From NCBI RefSeq assembly GCF_017357105.1, contig NZ_CP071596.1:3472001-3536000 (forward strand): 64,000 nucleotides of DNA, written 5' to 3'. The position numbers were made by a program, and so were the translations under genes. A model generated the notes under the pieces. It worked only from the letters and a program-made list of their open reading frames with translations. It did not search any database and was not told where the DNA came from. Positions 35,251 through 43,440 of the stretch are shown here, one piece after another. This stretch comes from Natronosalvus caseinilyticus. Its GTDB lineage: Archaea > Halobacteriota > Halobacteria > Halobacteriales > Natrialbaceae. Each line of letters starts with the position of its first letter. Position 1 is the first letter of the stretch.

Positions 35251-35409
35251 ATGCCGAAATGCCAGAACTGCGGTGCGTTCGTGACGGACGCTTATGCGAG
35301 AGTGTTTACCCCTCGGAACGTCGACAATCCGCGCGTCTGTCCGGAGTGTACGGACAAGATACGTGACGGTGCAGAGATTCGTCGGGCACGATCGCCCCGG
35401 AATAATTGA
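35251..35409 (+). CDS. DUF7563-type small zinc-finger protein
   Basis: 52 residues from ATG 35251. Begins MPKCQNCGAFVTDAYARV, with a second knuckle CPEC in NPRVCPECTDKIRDGAEIRRA. The CxxC pairs can hold one zinc. I recognise the pattern as a conserved haloarchaeal family (recalled as DUF7563). Function unknown. The 228-base gap before it is A+T rich near 35160-35220 and holds its promoter. Confidence 0.7.
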   Translation: MPKCQNCGAFVTDAYARVFTPRNVDNPRVCPECTDKIRDGAEIRRARSPRNN

Positions 35410-35634
35410 ATCACGTTTCCGAGAGCGTCCCCGGAATCGCCCCCTCTACTCCCTCCCCCGGAACAACTATCGGAAATATCCGGAGGATCCTGTCGACGAA
35501 CCGCACCGAGACTCTGTAGTCTCGAGGTCGACGAGAAAGCGAATGTACCGTGATTCCCCGACTCGTCAAATATTCGCCCGTTCGTCGGATGAAACCCACG
35601 TGACTTATAGGAGTTGCGTCCCTGATATGGTACA

Positions 35635-37575
35635 ATGGCTACAACGGAGACGGACGCGGATGCTGAGGCGGGGGCACACGTCACTCGGCTGTTCGGCGGC
35701 CCCGGCAGCGGGAAGACGACGGCACTCCTCGATCACGTCGAAGAGATCCTCGAGGCAGACGACGTGACGTTTCGTGACATCCTCGTCGTCTCCTACACGC
35801 GAGCGGCCGCCCAGGAGATTCGAGAACGGCTGGCCGAGCGCCTCGACGAGAGTCCACGCGCCCTCCAGGGCAACGTCTGTACGATGCACGCCAAGGCGTA
35901 CAACCTGCTCGACCTCTCTCGTGGTGACGTCATCGGCGAGAAGGACAAAGAGGAGTTCTGCGAGGACTACGGACTCGAGTACGAGGACGAGTACAGCGGC
36001 GCCGGACGGCGTACCGCACGGTCGACGACCATCGGGAACAAGATCATTGCGACGAGTCAGTGGCTCCAGCGCACCCGTCGGGAGGTCGCCGACTGGTACG
36101 ACGTGCCGTTCCAGTGGGACGTCGAGGAGGTTCGACTCCCGCCCGAAATCGACCCGAACGCCCAGGAGGGGAACAAGTACACGCCGACGTGGCCCTCCGA
36201 CGACGACCGGATCGACGTCCCCGAGGCGATCCGCGCCTGGCGCAACTACAAGGGACAGGAAGGCAAGATCGGGTTCGCGGACATGCTCGAGCGGGTGAAA
36301 CAGCGCTCGCTCGTCCCGAACGTCGACTACCTGATCATCGACGAGTTCCAGGACATCACGACCTTGCAGTACGACGTCTACGAGGAGTGGAAACCCCACG
36401 TCGAGCGCGTCCTGATCGCCGGTGACGACGACCAGGTCGTCTACTCCTGGCAGGGAGCCGACCCCGCGCTCTTGCTCGAGGAGGAGGTCGACGAGGACGT
36501 CATCCTCCCGAACTCCTACCGGCTACCGTCGAACGTGCTCAACGCGGTCAACCAGGAGATTCGCCACATCGAGGTTCGCCAGGACAAGGACCTCAACCCA
36601 CGCAAGGAGGGTGGCCTCGTCGAGGCCTACCAGAACCGGTCGATGCTCGATCTGGTGCGGATGGTCCGCCAGACGCTGGTCGAGGACGACGGGACGATCA
36701 TGCTGCTCTTCCGAGCGCGCTACCAGATGTTCCAGTTCATCGACGAGTTCATCACCGAGGGGATCCCCTTTACCGCGCTGACCGACCAGCGCATGTGGAC
36801 CGATCGACTGACCCAGTACGTCCGCGCCATCGAGGCCATCGACGCGGACGAAGACGTCACGGGCCTGCAGGCCCGGCGTCTCGCCGACATGCTCATGGAC
36901 TCGGCGTTCGGCACCAATGAGCGCGACGCCCTCTTCGACGAGATCGACGAGCGTCAGGAAGAGGCGGGCATCGACAACCTCGAGGAACTCATGATCCCGG
37001 TCGACGTGATCAGAGACTACGCCCCGTTCCTCCCCGATCCGGCCTCGGCCTCGGACATGGTTCGGAAGGTGACGAACTTCCAGAAGAAGTCGATCAAGGC
37101 CTACTTCGCCATCGGCACCTACCAGGGGATGGCCACCGATCAGGTCCGCGTCGGCACGATCCACTCAGCGAAAGGGCGCGAGGCCGACCACGTCTTCGTC
37201 GGCACCGACCTCACCGAGAAAGTGGTCGAGCAGATGGTTGCCACGGTCGACGACCCCGAGGACGTCCCCGGCGTCGAGGAGTTCACCAAGACCAGTTCGC
37301 CCGTGCCCGTCCTGACGGACAACGAGCGCCGCGTCTTCTACGTCGGCATGTCCCGCGCCCGGGAACGCCTCGTCCTCCTCGAGAACCTCGTCGACGGTGC
37401 ACCGACGCTCTCGATCGACGTCCTGCTCAACAATCGCCAAACTGGGGCCGACCTCGAGGAACTCGTCGAGCAGGCCCAGCTGTCAGAGGCGGAGCGACTC
37501 GACGGCGAAAGTGAGGTCGACGCAGACGCCGAAGCCGACGTCGACGTCGACGAAGCCGAAGTCGAAGCGCCGTGA
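35635..37575 (+). CDS. UvrD/Rep-family superfamily I DNA helicase
   Basis: 646 residues from ATG 35635. Motif I is FGGPGSGKTTALL (21-33), motif Ia VVSYTRAAAQEIRERL, motif II LIIDEFQDIT, motif III GDDDQVVYSWQGAD, motif IV NSYRLPSNVL, motif V VGTIHSAKGREADHVFV, and motif VI RRVFYVGMSRARERLVL. A 3'-5' helicase for DNA repair or replication restart. The acidic C-terminal tail (DADAEADVDVDEAEVE) is a haloarchaeal adaptation. The next gene starts with GTG at 37572 inside its stop (GTGA), so the two are coupled. TTATAG at about 35602 could be its TATA element. Confidence 0.9.
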   Translation: MATTETDADAEAGAHVTRLFGGPGSGKTTALLDHVEEILEADDVTFRDILVVSYTRAAAQEIRERLAERLDESPRALQGNVCTMHAKAYNLLDLSRGDVIGEKDKEEFCEDYGLEYEDEYSGAGRRTARSTTIGNKIIATSQWLQRTRREVADWYDVPFQWDVEEVRLPPEIDPNAQEGNKYTPTWPSDDDRIDVPEAIRAWRNYKGQEGKIGFADMLERVKQRSLVPNVDYLIIDEFQDITTLQYDVYEEWKPHVERVLIAGDDDQVVYSWQGADPALLLEEEVDEDVILPNSYRLPSNVLNAVNQEIRHIEVRQDKDLNPRKEGGLVEAYQNRSMLDLVRMVRQTLVEDDGTIMLLFRARYQMFQFIDEFITEGIPFTALTDQRMWTDRLTQYVRAIEAIDADEDVTGLQARRLADMLMDSAFGTNERDALFDEIDERQEEAGIDNLEELMIPVDVIRDYAPFLPDPASASDMVRKVTNFQKKSIKAYFAIGTYQGMATDQVRVGTIHSAKGREADHVFVGTDLTEKVVEQMVATVDDPEDVPGVEEFTKTSSPVPVLTDNERRVFYVGMSRARERLVLLENLVDGAPTLSIDVLLNNRQTGADLEELVEQAQLSEAERLDGESEVDADAEADVDVDEAEVEAP

Positions 37576-38960
37576 CCGAACGGGCATCACACCCGACGGC
37601 AACCGACGAGGCGATACGAACGCGGGTGAGAGACACTATTCGAACGCGCCTCGAGGACGAATCGGCGAGGGCGTTCGTTCATTGCGGTCCGGTTCGCGAT
37701 CCGTTGATCCGGTACTGTCTACTTGCCGGCATCAACGGCGCTCGGGAATCGGACGCGAACTCGAATGCGAGCACGCTCGCGACCGCGAACGGGAGGGCGA
37801 AGCATGCCGATTCGACGCCAACAGCGAACGCGCTGACAACGAACGCGCCGACCGCCACCGGAACGACAGTCGCGATCGCTGTCGACCGCGAGCACGAGCC
37901 CGAACGCGAGCACTGGTACCTCGAGACGGCGACCCGAAAACAGCGGGCGAACGGAGCGACCCACCCCGCGGAAGCCGTGGCGAAGGCGATTTCGGAGACA
38001 CACGGAGACGGCGAGAGTGGCGAACGCGTCCTAACACCGGCCACGATACTACACGACGCCGCCTGCTACCTCGAACGGGCCGGATTCATCCTCGCCTCGA
38101 GCGACGTCCTGTCGACGCTTCGAACGACCAAAGACAACTTCGAACTGGCGGCGCTCGAGCGCGCCCAGACGGCCGCTCGCGACGGCCTCGAGCGAGCGAG
38201 GTCGATGCTGGCGACGGCGACGGTCGTGAGGGGTGATGGTGATTCCGAGGCGAAATGCGACGGCCTGCGAACGCGAACGCGAACGGAAACGGGAACGAAA
38301 ACGGAAACAGGAACACACTCGCTCGAGCTCAGGGCCGAAGTCGAGGTCGAGGGTGAAGGCGAGGATAGGGTCGAAGGAGAAGGTAGAAGCGAGAGTGAAA
38401 GTAACCCCCTCACACCAGCCGACATCTCTAGCGCCGTCGACCAGGCCGTTCTCGACGCCGGATGCCGACCGGTGTCGACGACCGTGACGGGCGACGATCG
38501 GCTAGCGGCCGACCGACCGATCGAAATCGATGCCCTGGTTCGGACGCCGTCGGGCTACCACGGCCGCCTCGTTCGAACCCTCGTCGTCGATCCAGACGGC
38601 GGAGCCGAACGGCGAGCACACGTCGCGCTCACCCACGCCTTCCGGTCGGTTCGGACGATGGCCAGCGCCAGCGAGCACACGGTCTCAGCCCTCGAGGCCG
38701 ACCTCGAGGCGGAAATTCGCGCGTTCGGGTTCGGCGAGTCGGACGCGATCGACGTTCAGGTGACGGGGATCGGACTCGAGCCTCGAGAGCGGCCGATCGG
38801 CAGCGGTGAGTCAGTCGCCGTCGGGACCACGATCTGTGTCGATGCGGCGGTGGGGACGGACGCCGGACGCGTTCGCCTCGCGGACGTTCTGGTTCGAACC
38901 GAAGACGACGCACAGTGGCTCTCGCCGGCCTCGTGGTCGATGCGGCCCTCGAACGAGTAG
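37572..38960 (+). CDS. Degenerate M24 aminopeptidase-like protein with low-complexity insert
   Basis: 462 residues from GTG 37572, overlapping the helicase stop by four bases. The fold resembles Xaa-Pro dipeptidase/M24: a variable N-terminal domain, a TKDNFELAALERAQTAARDGLERA helix pair, and a pita-bread half with IEIDALVRTPSGYHGRLVRTLVVD and VTGIGLEPRERPIGSGE. At the positions where active M24 enzymes carry metal-binding Asp and His residues (D-x-G..D, and GHG-GLE) this protein has other residues, so catalysis is unlikely. Two low-complexity stretches, ANSNASTLATANG-like and RTRTRTETGTKTETG-like, derive from hexanucleotide-type repeats. The role with the helicase is unknown. Confidence 0.65.
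   Translation: MTERASHPTATDEAIRTRVRDTIRTRLEDESARAFVHCGPVRDPLIRYCLLAGINGARESDANSNASTLATANGRAKHADSTPTANALTTNAPTATGTTVAIAVDREHEPEREHWYLETATRKQRANGATHPAEAVAKAISETHGDGESGERVLTPATILHDAACYLERAGFILASSDVLSTLRTTKDNFELAALERAQTAARDGLERARSMLATATVVRGDGDSEAKCDGLRTRTRTETGTKTETGTHSLELRAEVEVEGEGEDRVEGEGRSESESNPLTPADISSAVDQAVLDAGCRPVSTTVTGDDRLAADRPIEIDALVRTPSGYHGRLVRTLVVDPDGGAERRAHVALTHAFRSVRTMASASEHTVSALEADLEAEIRAFGFGESDAIDVQVTGIGLEPRERPIGSGESVAVGTTICVDAAVGTDAGRVRLADVLVRTEDDAQWLSPASWSMRPSNE
38268..38405 (+). repeat. Hexanucleotide-type low-complexity tract inside the M24-like gene
   Basis: Repeated CGAACG/GAAACG words followed by GAGGTCGAGGGTGAAGGCGAGG-type words encode alternating Arg-Thr, Glu-Thr, Glu-Val and Glu-Gly. 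The frame stays open, so the tract is tolerated as a disordered linker, and length variation between strains would be expected. Confidence 0.6.
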
Positions 38961-39009
38961 TGGTTTCGTGGTGGTTGTGGCTCGTGGTAGTGGGTCGACA
39001 TCCGACACT

Positions 39010-39082
39010 CATGAACCGTGAGTCGGCACCCCTGATTCGGCAGGGATGAATCGAGAACCGTGAACAGCAAATCGTGAACCGT
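39010..39082 (+). repeat. Three imperfect AACCGTGA repeats
   Basis: GAACCGTGA occurs three times within about 75 bases (near 39012, 39055 and 39075) in the gap between the M24-like gene and the convergent thioesterase gene. No gene is present in this 166-base gap. Significance unknown. Confidence 0.4.
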
Positions 39083-39126
39083 GACTCTCCTGAGACTGAG
39101 CGCTGGCTACGGCCACAGGACGGGGG

Positions 39127-39597
39127 TCACTCCGGCCGAAAGAGCCGATAGGATCCCTGTCCGGTCGCGACTTCTCGCGTCTCCCCGTCCGGCGTCGTGC
39201 TCGCGACGGTCACCTCGCTCACGCCGACGCTGCTTCCCGCTCTGACGATCTCCGCCGTCGCCTCGAGGTCGCCGGTCGCCGGCCGGAGGTAGTTCACGTT
39301 GAGATTGATGGTCGCCGAACCCGCCTCGAGGGGTTTCTCGAAGGTGGTGTGAAAGACGAGGCCACCGACGGTGTCGACGAGCGTCGCGGCGACGCCGCCG
39401 TGGATGTCCGGACGGCGATCGCTTCCGTCGGCCCGCGACGGGCGCGTGTTCGTCAGCTTCTCGTCGTAGGGGATGGCCATGGTCATCCGCCCCTCGGCGA
39501 CGTCCTCGACCGTCGTTCCTAGCCACGAGAGGAACTCGTGGTTCTCGTCGATGTATCCCTGTAGAACGGCGGCGATGTCGTCGTAGGACGCGGTCAT
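39127..39597 (-). CDS. PaaI-type hotdog thioesterase
   Basis: 156 residues from ATG 39597. Hotdog fold with the family's DIHGGVAATLVDTVGGLVF helix, in which the HGG turn and the acidic residue contact the thioester, and the strands SATINLNVNYLRPATGDL and VGVSEVTVAST. It should hydrolyse acyl-CoA thioesters in the cytoplasm; substrate unknown. A short insert (KLTNTRPSRADGSDRRPD) precedes the active-site helix. Confidence 0.82.
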   Translation of the reverse strand: MTASYDDIAAVLQGYIDENHEFLSWLGTTVEDVAEGRMTMAIPYDEKLTNTRPSRADGSDRRPDIHGGVAATLVDTVGGLVFHTTFEKPLEAGSATINLNVNYLRPATGDLEATAEIVRAGSSVGVSEVTVASTTPDGETREVATGQGSYRLFRPE

Positions 39598-39835
39598 ACC
39601 CTCGAGTGGGAAAGCCAGCGATTTGGTTCCTGCGTTTGTGCGTTCGTCCGGTCGGGTTCGTTTCTATGCGTTCTCCGTCTATCGAGAGTGCAGTCTACTC
39701 GCACGCCCTCCACAGGTGCCACCCTCTCGAGGAGCGACCGCGCTGTCACGCTCTATCCGGGGTTTTCCGTCGGATTCTCTCTCCAATGCACAAAAACACG
39801 AACTATCAATAGGACTCAGTGTAGCCCTCTACGTA

Positions 39836-41308
39836 ATGCGAATCGTTTCCAAACTGGTCTCCAGGATCGGCGGTCGGCGGACAATCCTGTATCTCGGCGG
39901 TTTCTACGTGGTGGCCGCCGCCGGATTTCCGCTGACGTACGCCTTCGAGCTACGATTGCTCGACGACGTGATCACCATCTCGATTCTGTCAGGATTGGCC
40001 GGATTGACCCTTCTCTACGGCGGGTACCAGTTACCGAGCACCGATATCAGGCCCGACGCGTACGAGAGCGTGGCCAAATGGTGTCTTCGCGCGATCGGGA
40101 TGATACTCGCTATCTTGCTGTTCATCCACGTCGTTTCGGGTCTCAGCGACGTCGTCGCGAACCTCCTCATCCTCACGTCGCTCGCCGCGACAGCCGGTCT
40201 CGGGATGGGATACCACGATGGACGGGCGAAGACCCGAACGCTGGACGCGCGGGAACGCCGACGCGAAGCCGAACGCTACAGCCAGGAACTCGAGCGCTAC
40301 AAGACGATCGTCGAGACCGTCAACGACGGCATCTTCGTCGTCGACGACGACGGGTACTTCCTGCTGGTCAACGACACCTACGCCGAGATGGTCGGGTACT
40401 CGCGCGACGAACTCGTTGGGTCGCACTCCTCGATGCTCATAGAGGACTCGGACGCGGACCCGGAGGTCCTGATGGAACGGGCGAAGCGGGACGTCGAGGA
40501 CGAATCGGACGACCGACTCTCCTACGAGATGGCGCTCGAGACTGCCTCCGGCGAGACGGTCGACGTCGAGTGGACGATTTCACCGCTTCCGGGCGAGAAC
40601 GGCGACCGGGACCTCGCCGGCGTCGTCCGCGACGTCACCGAACGGAACCGCCGGAAACGACAACTCGAGAAACAGAACGAACGCCTCGAGAGCTTCGCGG
40701 GGATGGTCGCTCACGAGCTTCGCAACCCCGTCTCGATCGGACAGATCTACAGCCGCGAGCTTTCGGCAGACGAGAATCCGGAGGCACACGCCTACGTCAC
40801 CGAGGCCTTCGACCGTATTGAAGACATCATCGAGATCATGCTCGTGCTCACCCAGGGACGAAGCGTCCACGCCGAGCGCACGCCCATGGAACTCGCGGCG
40901 GTCGCCCACGAGGCCTGGGACGAAATCGATGGCGGTGAGGCGACCATCGACATTGCGACCGACCGGACGGCGGTAATCGACGAGACGTACGTCCAGCACC
41001 TCTTTCGCAACCTCTTCGAAAACGCCATCGAACACGGCGGTAGCGACGTCACGATTACGGTCGGCAATCTCCCGACCGGGTTTTACGTCGCCGACGACGG
41101 GGTCGGCATCACCGAAAGCGAGCGCGAGGAAATCTTCAAGACGGGGTACACGACGGCCGGCGACCACGGTGGGATGGGCCTCGGGCTCACGTTCGTCCAG
41201 GAACTGGTCGACGCCTACGGCTGGAAGTGTTCAGTGACCGACAGCGAATCCGGCGGCGCTCGATTCGAGTTCGAGAACGTCACTGAGGTCGAGCCCGTCA
41301 CCAACTGA
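39836..41308 (+). CDS. PAS-domain membrane sensor histidine kinase
   Basis: 490 residues from ATG 39836; the frame opens further upstream but the added part lacks any domain. Four hydrophobic helices fall within residues 15-125 (TILYLGGFYVVAAAG, ITISILSGLAGLTLL, AIGMILAILLFIHVV, VVANLLILTSLAATA). A short coiled coil leads to a PAS domain (IVETVNDGIFVVDDDGYFLLVN). The dimerisation histidine is in MVAHELRNPVS; the ATPase has the N-box NLFENAIEHGG, G1 DDGVGI and G2 GGMGLGL. It phosphorylates a response regulator or a REC/HalX protein encoded elsewhere. It is the last chromosomal gene before the integrated element. Confidence 0.88.
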   Translation: MRIVSKLVSRIGGRRTILYLGGFYVVAAAGFPLTYAFELRLLDDVITISILSGLAGLTLLYGGYQLPSTDIRPDAYESVAKWCLRAIGMILAILLFIHVVSGLSDVVANLLILTSLAATAGLGMGYHDGRAKTRTLDARERRREAERYSQELERYKTIVETVNDGIFVVDDDGYFLLVNDTYAEMVGYSRDELVGSHSSMLIEDSDADPEVLMERAKRDVEDESDDRLSYEMALETASGETVDVEWTISPLPGENGDRDLAGVVRDVTERNRRKRQLEKQNERLESFAGMVAHELRNPVSIGQIYSRELSADENPEAHAYVTEAFDRIEDIIEIMLVLTQGRSVHAERTPMELAAVAHEAWDEIDGGEATIDIATDRTAVIDETYVQHLFRNLFENAIEHGGSDVTITVGNLPTGFYVADDGVGITESEREEIFKTGYTTAGDHGGMGLGLTFVQELVDAYGWKCSVTDSESGGARFEFENVTEVEPVTN

Positions 41309-41923
41309 GTGTCTCCCGCCCGCTGCGACACACTCGCGCTCGCCCACGCTCTCGACTACGAACAGCGTGCACGACCCTCGAATGGCTGTGACTCGGTTCC
41401 GGATCAGGCGGGCGCGTCGACCACGCTGGCGTCCGCATCGAGTCGGTGTAGCGCGACAGCGGACGTACTCGAGCGTCGAGGGTCCATGAGGGCGAGATGC
41501 CAGGTTTCTTTCCGGTCGCCTGCGGCGGGTGGACTCGTCGCAGATGGTGGTAATGGTAGACTCGTCGAAGAGCGAGACGATGAGCAGGACGAGATCAGTC
41601 GGTCCAGGAACGGTCTACTCGGCTAAAGAAGCAGCGCGGGGCTAACAATGATGTGGTAGCTGATCCGCAGTGAGGGCGACGTTGGCAACGACAAACCCCC
41701 TCCCCGCGCTGATAGATAGTTATCCTCGAGCGTCGTAATCGTATCGGCCGAGTTGGGCCATCTTCACACCCGCTCGAGCCCCCGATAGTGTGGCGATACC
41801 GCCGTCCAAAGGACGTTGATGGGGCGGTGGTCCCTCGCCGATCGGCTACCCATCGTCGAGTCCGTGCTCTGGTATATAAGCGACTCGGCGTTGTTCACTG
41901 GATTCGAATCGGGCGGCGAAGGG
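41309..41923. other. Non-coding chromosomal flank left of the element
   Basis: 615 bases without a convincing gene. It contains a possible structured RNA (41633-41710), a TATATAAG word at about 41873 and a GATTCGAATC palindrome at about 41901, and it ends at the tRNA 3' fragment. Confidence 0.5.
41633..41710 (+). ncRNA. Candidate structured RNA closed by a 9-bp stem
   Basis: AGCGCGGGG at 41633-41641 is exactly complementary to CCCCGCGCT at 41702-41710. Between them lie ATGATG and CTGA words (the C- and D-box/kink-turn type), a CGTT-GGC-AACG mini-hairpin and GGG/CCC pairing options. This could be a C/D or H/ACA-like guide RNA or a terminator. The box spacing is not standard, so the call is tentative. 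Confidence 0.25.
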
Positions 41924-41942
41924 ATGGGCGCTACAGGATTTG
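41924..41942. repeat. Distal attachment site (tRNA-Arg 3' fragment)
   Basis: Nineteen bases identical to 59472-59490, covering the acceptor stem, T-stem and part of the T-loop of tRNA-Arg plus two flanking bases. A further 14 bases of the same tRNA (ACCCGTGACAACTT) recur at 42018-42031, so the original fragment was probably longer and is now split. Confidence 0.8.
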
Positions 41943-41950
41943 GAACCACG

Positions 41951-41987
41951 GGAAGAGAACCTGCAACAAAGTTGCAGAACCTCTTCC
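41951..41987. repeat. Palindrome inside the distal attachment region
   Basis: GGAAGAG-AAC-CTGCAAC-AAA-GTTGCAG-AAC-CTCTTCC: two 7-bp stems separated by a symmetric AAC/AAC internal loop, with an AAA apical loop. It lies in the 75 bases that separate the two tRNA-derived pieces (41924-41942 and 42018-42031). It could be an integrase arm site, a terminator or the core of a small inserted element. Confidence 0.6.
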
Positions 41988-42189
41988 ATAACTCGCGCTT
42001 CGCGCTGCTCAGCGCTCACCCGTGACAACTTCCCAGTTCCGGGGTGCTCGGCACTCCGTGCCTGCGCGCCCGGGCTCCTGACGCGGTGGGCCAAGCAGGC
42101 CCCCGACCCCACGTGGAAGCGCCAGTCGGCCACCGCGGCGTGGTTCGGCGGGGGTGGCTCGAGGCACCGTGGTCTTCCTCACAGAGACT

Positions 42190-43206
42190 ATGACCACGAC
42201 ACTCGACCCGATCGACCCAGACGAAGCGTACGACATGTACCTCACCGACCGCGAGCCCGACGTCACCACCAGCACGCTCTACGCCCACCGCTCACGACTC
42301 GGCCACTTCCTTCGGTGGTGTGACGAAACTGGTATCGAGACGATCGCCGACCTGACCGGTCGCGATCTCCACGCCTATCGGCTGTGGCGGCGTGACGACG
42401 GTGACCTCAACCGCGTGAGCGAGAAAACGCAGATGGATACCCTTCGGGTGTTCATCCGCTGGTGTGAACAGCTCGGCTTCGCGCCGACCGACCTGCACCT
42501 TGCCGTCCAGAGCCCGACGCTCGAACCGGAGGACAACGTCCGCACGCAGATGCTCGACGCCGAGCGCGCCGAGGCAATCCTCGAGTACCTCGAGCGCTAC
42601 GAGCACGCCTCCTTCGATCACGTTGTCCTTACCCTCTTCTGGCACTGTGGACTCCGTATCGGTGCCCTGCATACGCTCGACGTCGAGGACTACGATCCAA
42701 CGAGCCGCTCGCTCGAGGTTCATCACCGGCCCGAGAGCGAGACTCCCCTGAAGAACAAGGGCGGTGGTGAGCGCCATATCGCCCTCGCTGACGACACCTG
42801 TGCGATCCTCGACGACTGGCTGGCCGATCGTCGACCAGCGGTGACCGACGCCTTCGATCGTGAGCCGCTGTGCGCCTCGCCACACGGTCGCAGTCACAAG
42901 ACCAACCTTCGGAAGGTGGTATACATGTGGACGCGTCCCTGCGTCGTCACCGGAGACTGTCCCCATGGGCGGACGATCGACGACTGTGACGCCGCTGGCT
43001 CGACGAAACCCTACGCGTGTCCGTCATCAGTGTCGCCGCACGCGATCCGGCGTGGCGCGATCACCCACTGGCTGAAATCGGAGTGGCCCGATCACGCCGT
43101 GAGCGATCGGGCGAACGTCTCGCGAGAAGTGCTCGAGGTTCACTACGACCAGCGCTCGGAATCGGAGAAGATGGAACAGCGACGCCAGTATCTGGATACC
43201 ATCTAA
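42190..43206 (+). CDS. Tyrosine site-specific integrase
   Basis: 338 residues from ATG 42190. An N-terminal SAM-like core-binding domain (DEAYDMYLTDREP, STLYAHRSRLGHFLRWC) is followed by the catalytic domain: Arg156 in CGLRIGAL, Lys190 in LKNKGGG, His284/Arg287 in PHAIRRGAITHWL, and the nucleophile Tyr319 in VLEVHYDQ. A cysteine/histidine insert (CVVTGDCPHGRTIDDC, then ACP) between the catalytic boxes looks like a zinc-binding loop, as in many haloarchaeal integrases. The gene lies about 250 bases inside the distal attachment site and points into the element. Confidence 0.9.
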   Translation: MTTTLDPIDPDEAYDMYLTDREPDVTTSTLYAHRSRLGHFLRWCDETGIETIADLTGRDLHAYRLWRRDDGDLNRVSEKTQMDTLRVFIRWCEQLGFAPTDLHLAVQSPTLEPEDNVRTQMLDAERAEAILEYLERYEHASFDHVVLTLFWHCGLRIGALHTLDVEDYDPTSRSLEVHHRPESETPLKNKGGGERHIALADDTCAILDDWLADRRPAVTDAFDREPLCASPHGRSHKTNLRKVVYMWTRPCVVTGDCPHGRTIDDCDAAGSTKPYACPSSVSPHAIRRGAITHWLKSEWPDHAVSDRANVSREVLEVHYDQRSESEKMEQRRQYLDTI

Positions 43207-43214
43207 TCCCTTCC

Positions 43215-43232
43215 GGCTCTGTTGAAACCCTT
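43215..43232. repeat. IS-like terminal sequence (left arm)
   Basis: GGCTCTGTTGAAACCCTT is the near-inverse of 46107-46123 (AAGGATTTCAACAGAGC), with one difference over the 17 shared bases. Ends of this type (GGCTCTGTTGAAA) are familiar from haloarchaeal insertion sequences, as far as I recall. No transposase gene lies directly inside. Confidence 0.55.
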
Positions 43233-43440
43233 GATAGGTGATATGATTCGAGAGACGTGCTGCATACAGAGCGCGAATGTTGCACGGGATGAGGAAGGAC
43301 CAACGCGGAAGACCGAACGCTCAGTACAGGCGGGGTACTCCCTGTCCAGCCAAGACTACGCATCTCTCACAGGAGTACCTACAGCCCCTCTTTTAGTTAT
43401 CCAAATAACTATTTCCGGGCGGGTCTAAATAATTCAACAA

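Noticed and set aside
37572-38960. Active Xaa-Pro aminopeptidase
   Set aside because: The expected metal ligands of M24 are not found at their positions.
41309-41626. 105-codon frame after the histidine kinase
   Set aside because: Serine/arginine-rich without similarity. A minus-strand reading (RRSSTSAVALHRLDADAS, ending at about 41407) looks slightly more protein-like, but it is too short to support.
41895-41912. GATTCGAATC word that resembles a tRNA T-loop
   Set aside because: It is a plain palindrome; no acceptor or anticodon stem can be built around it.
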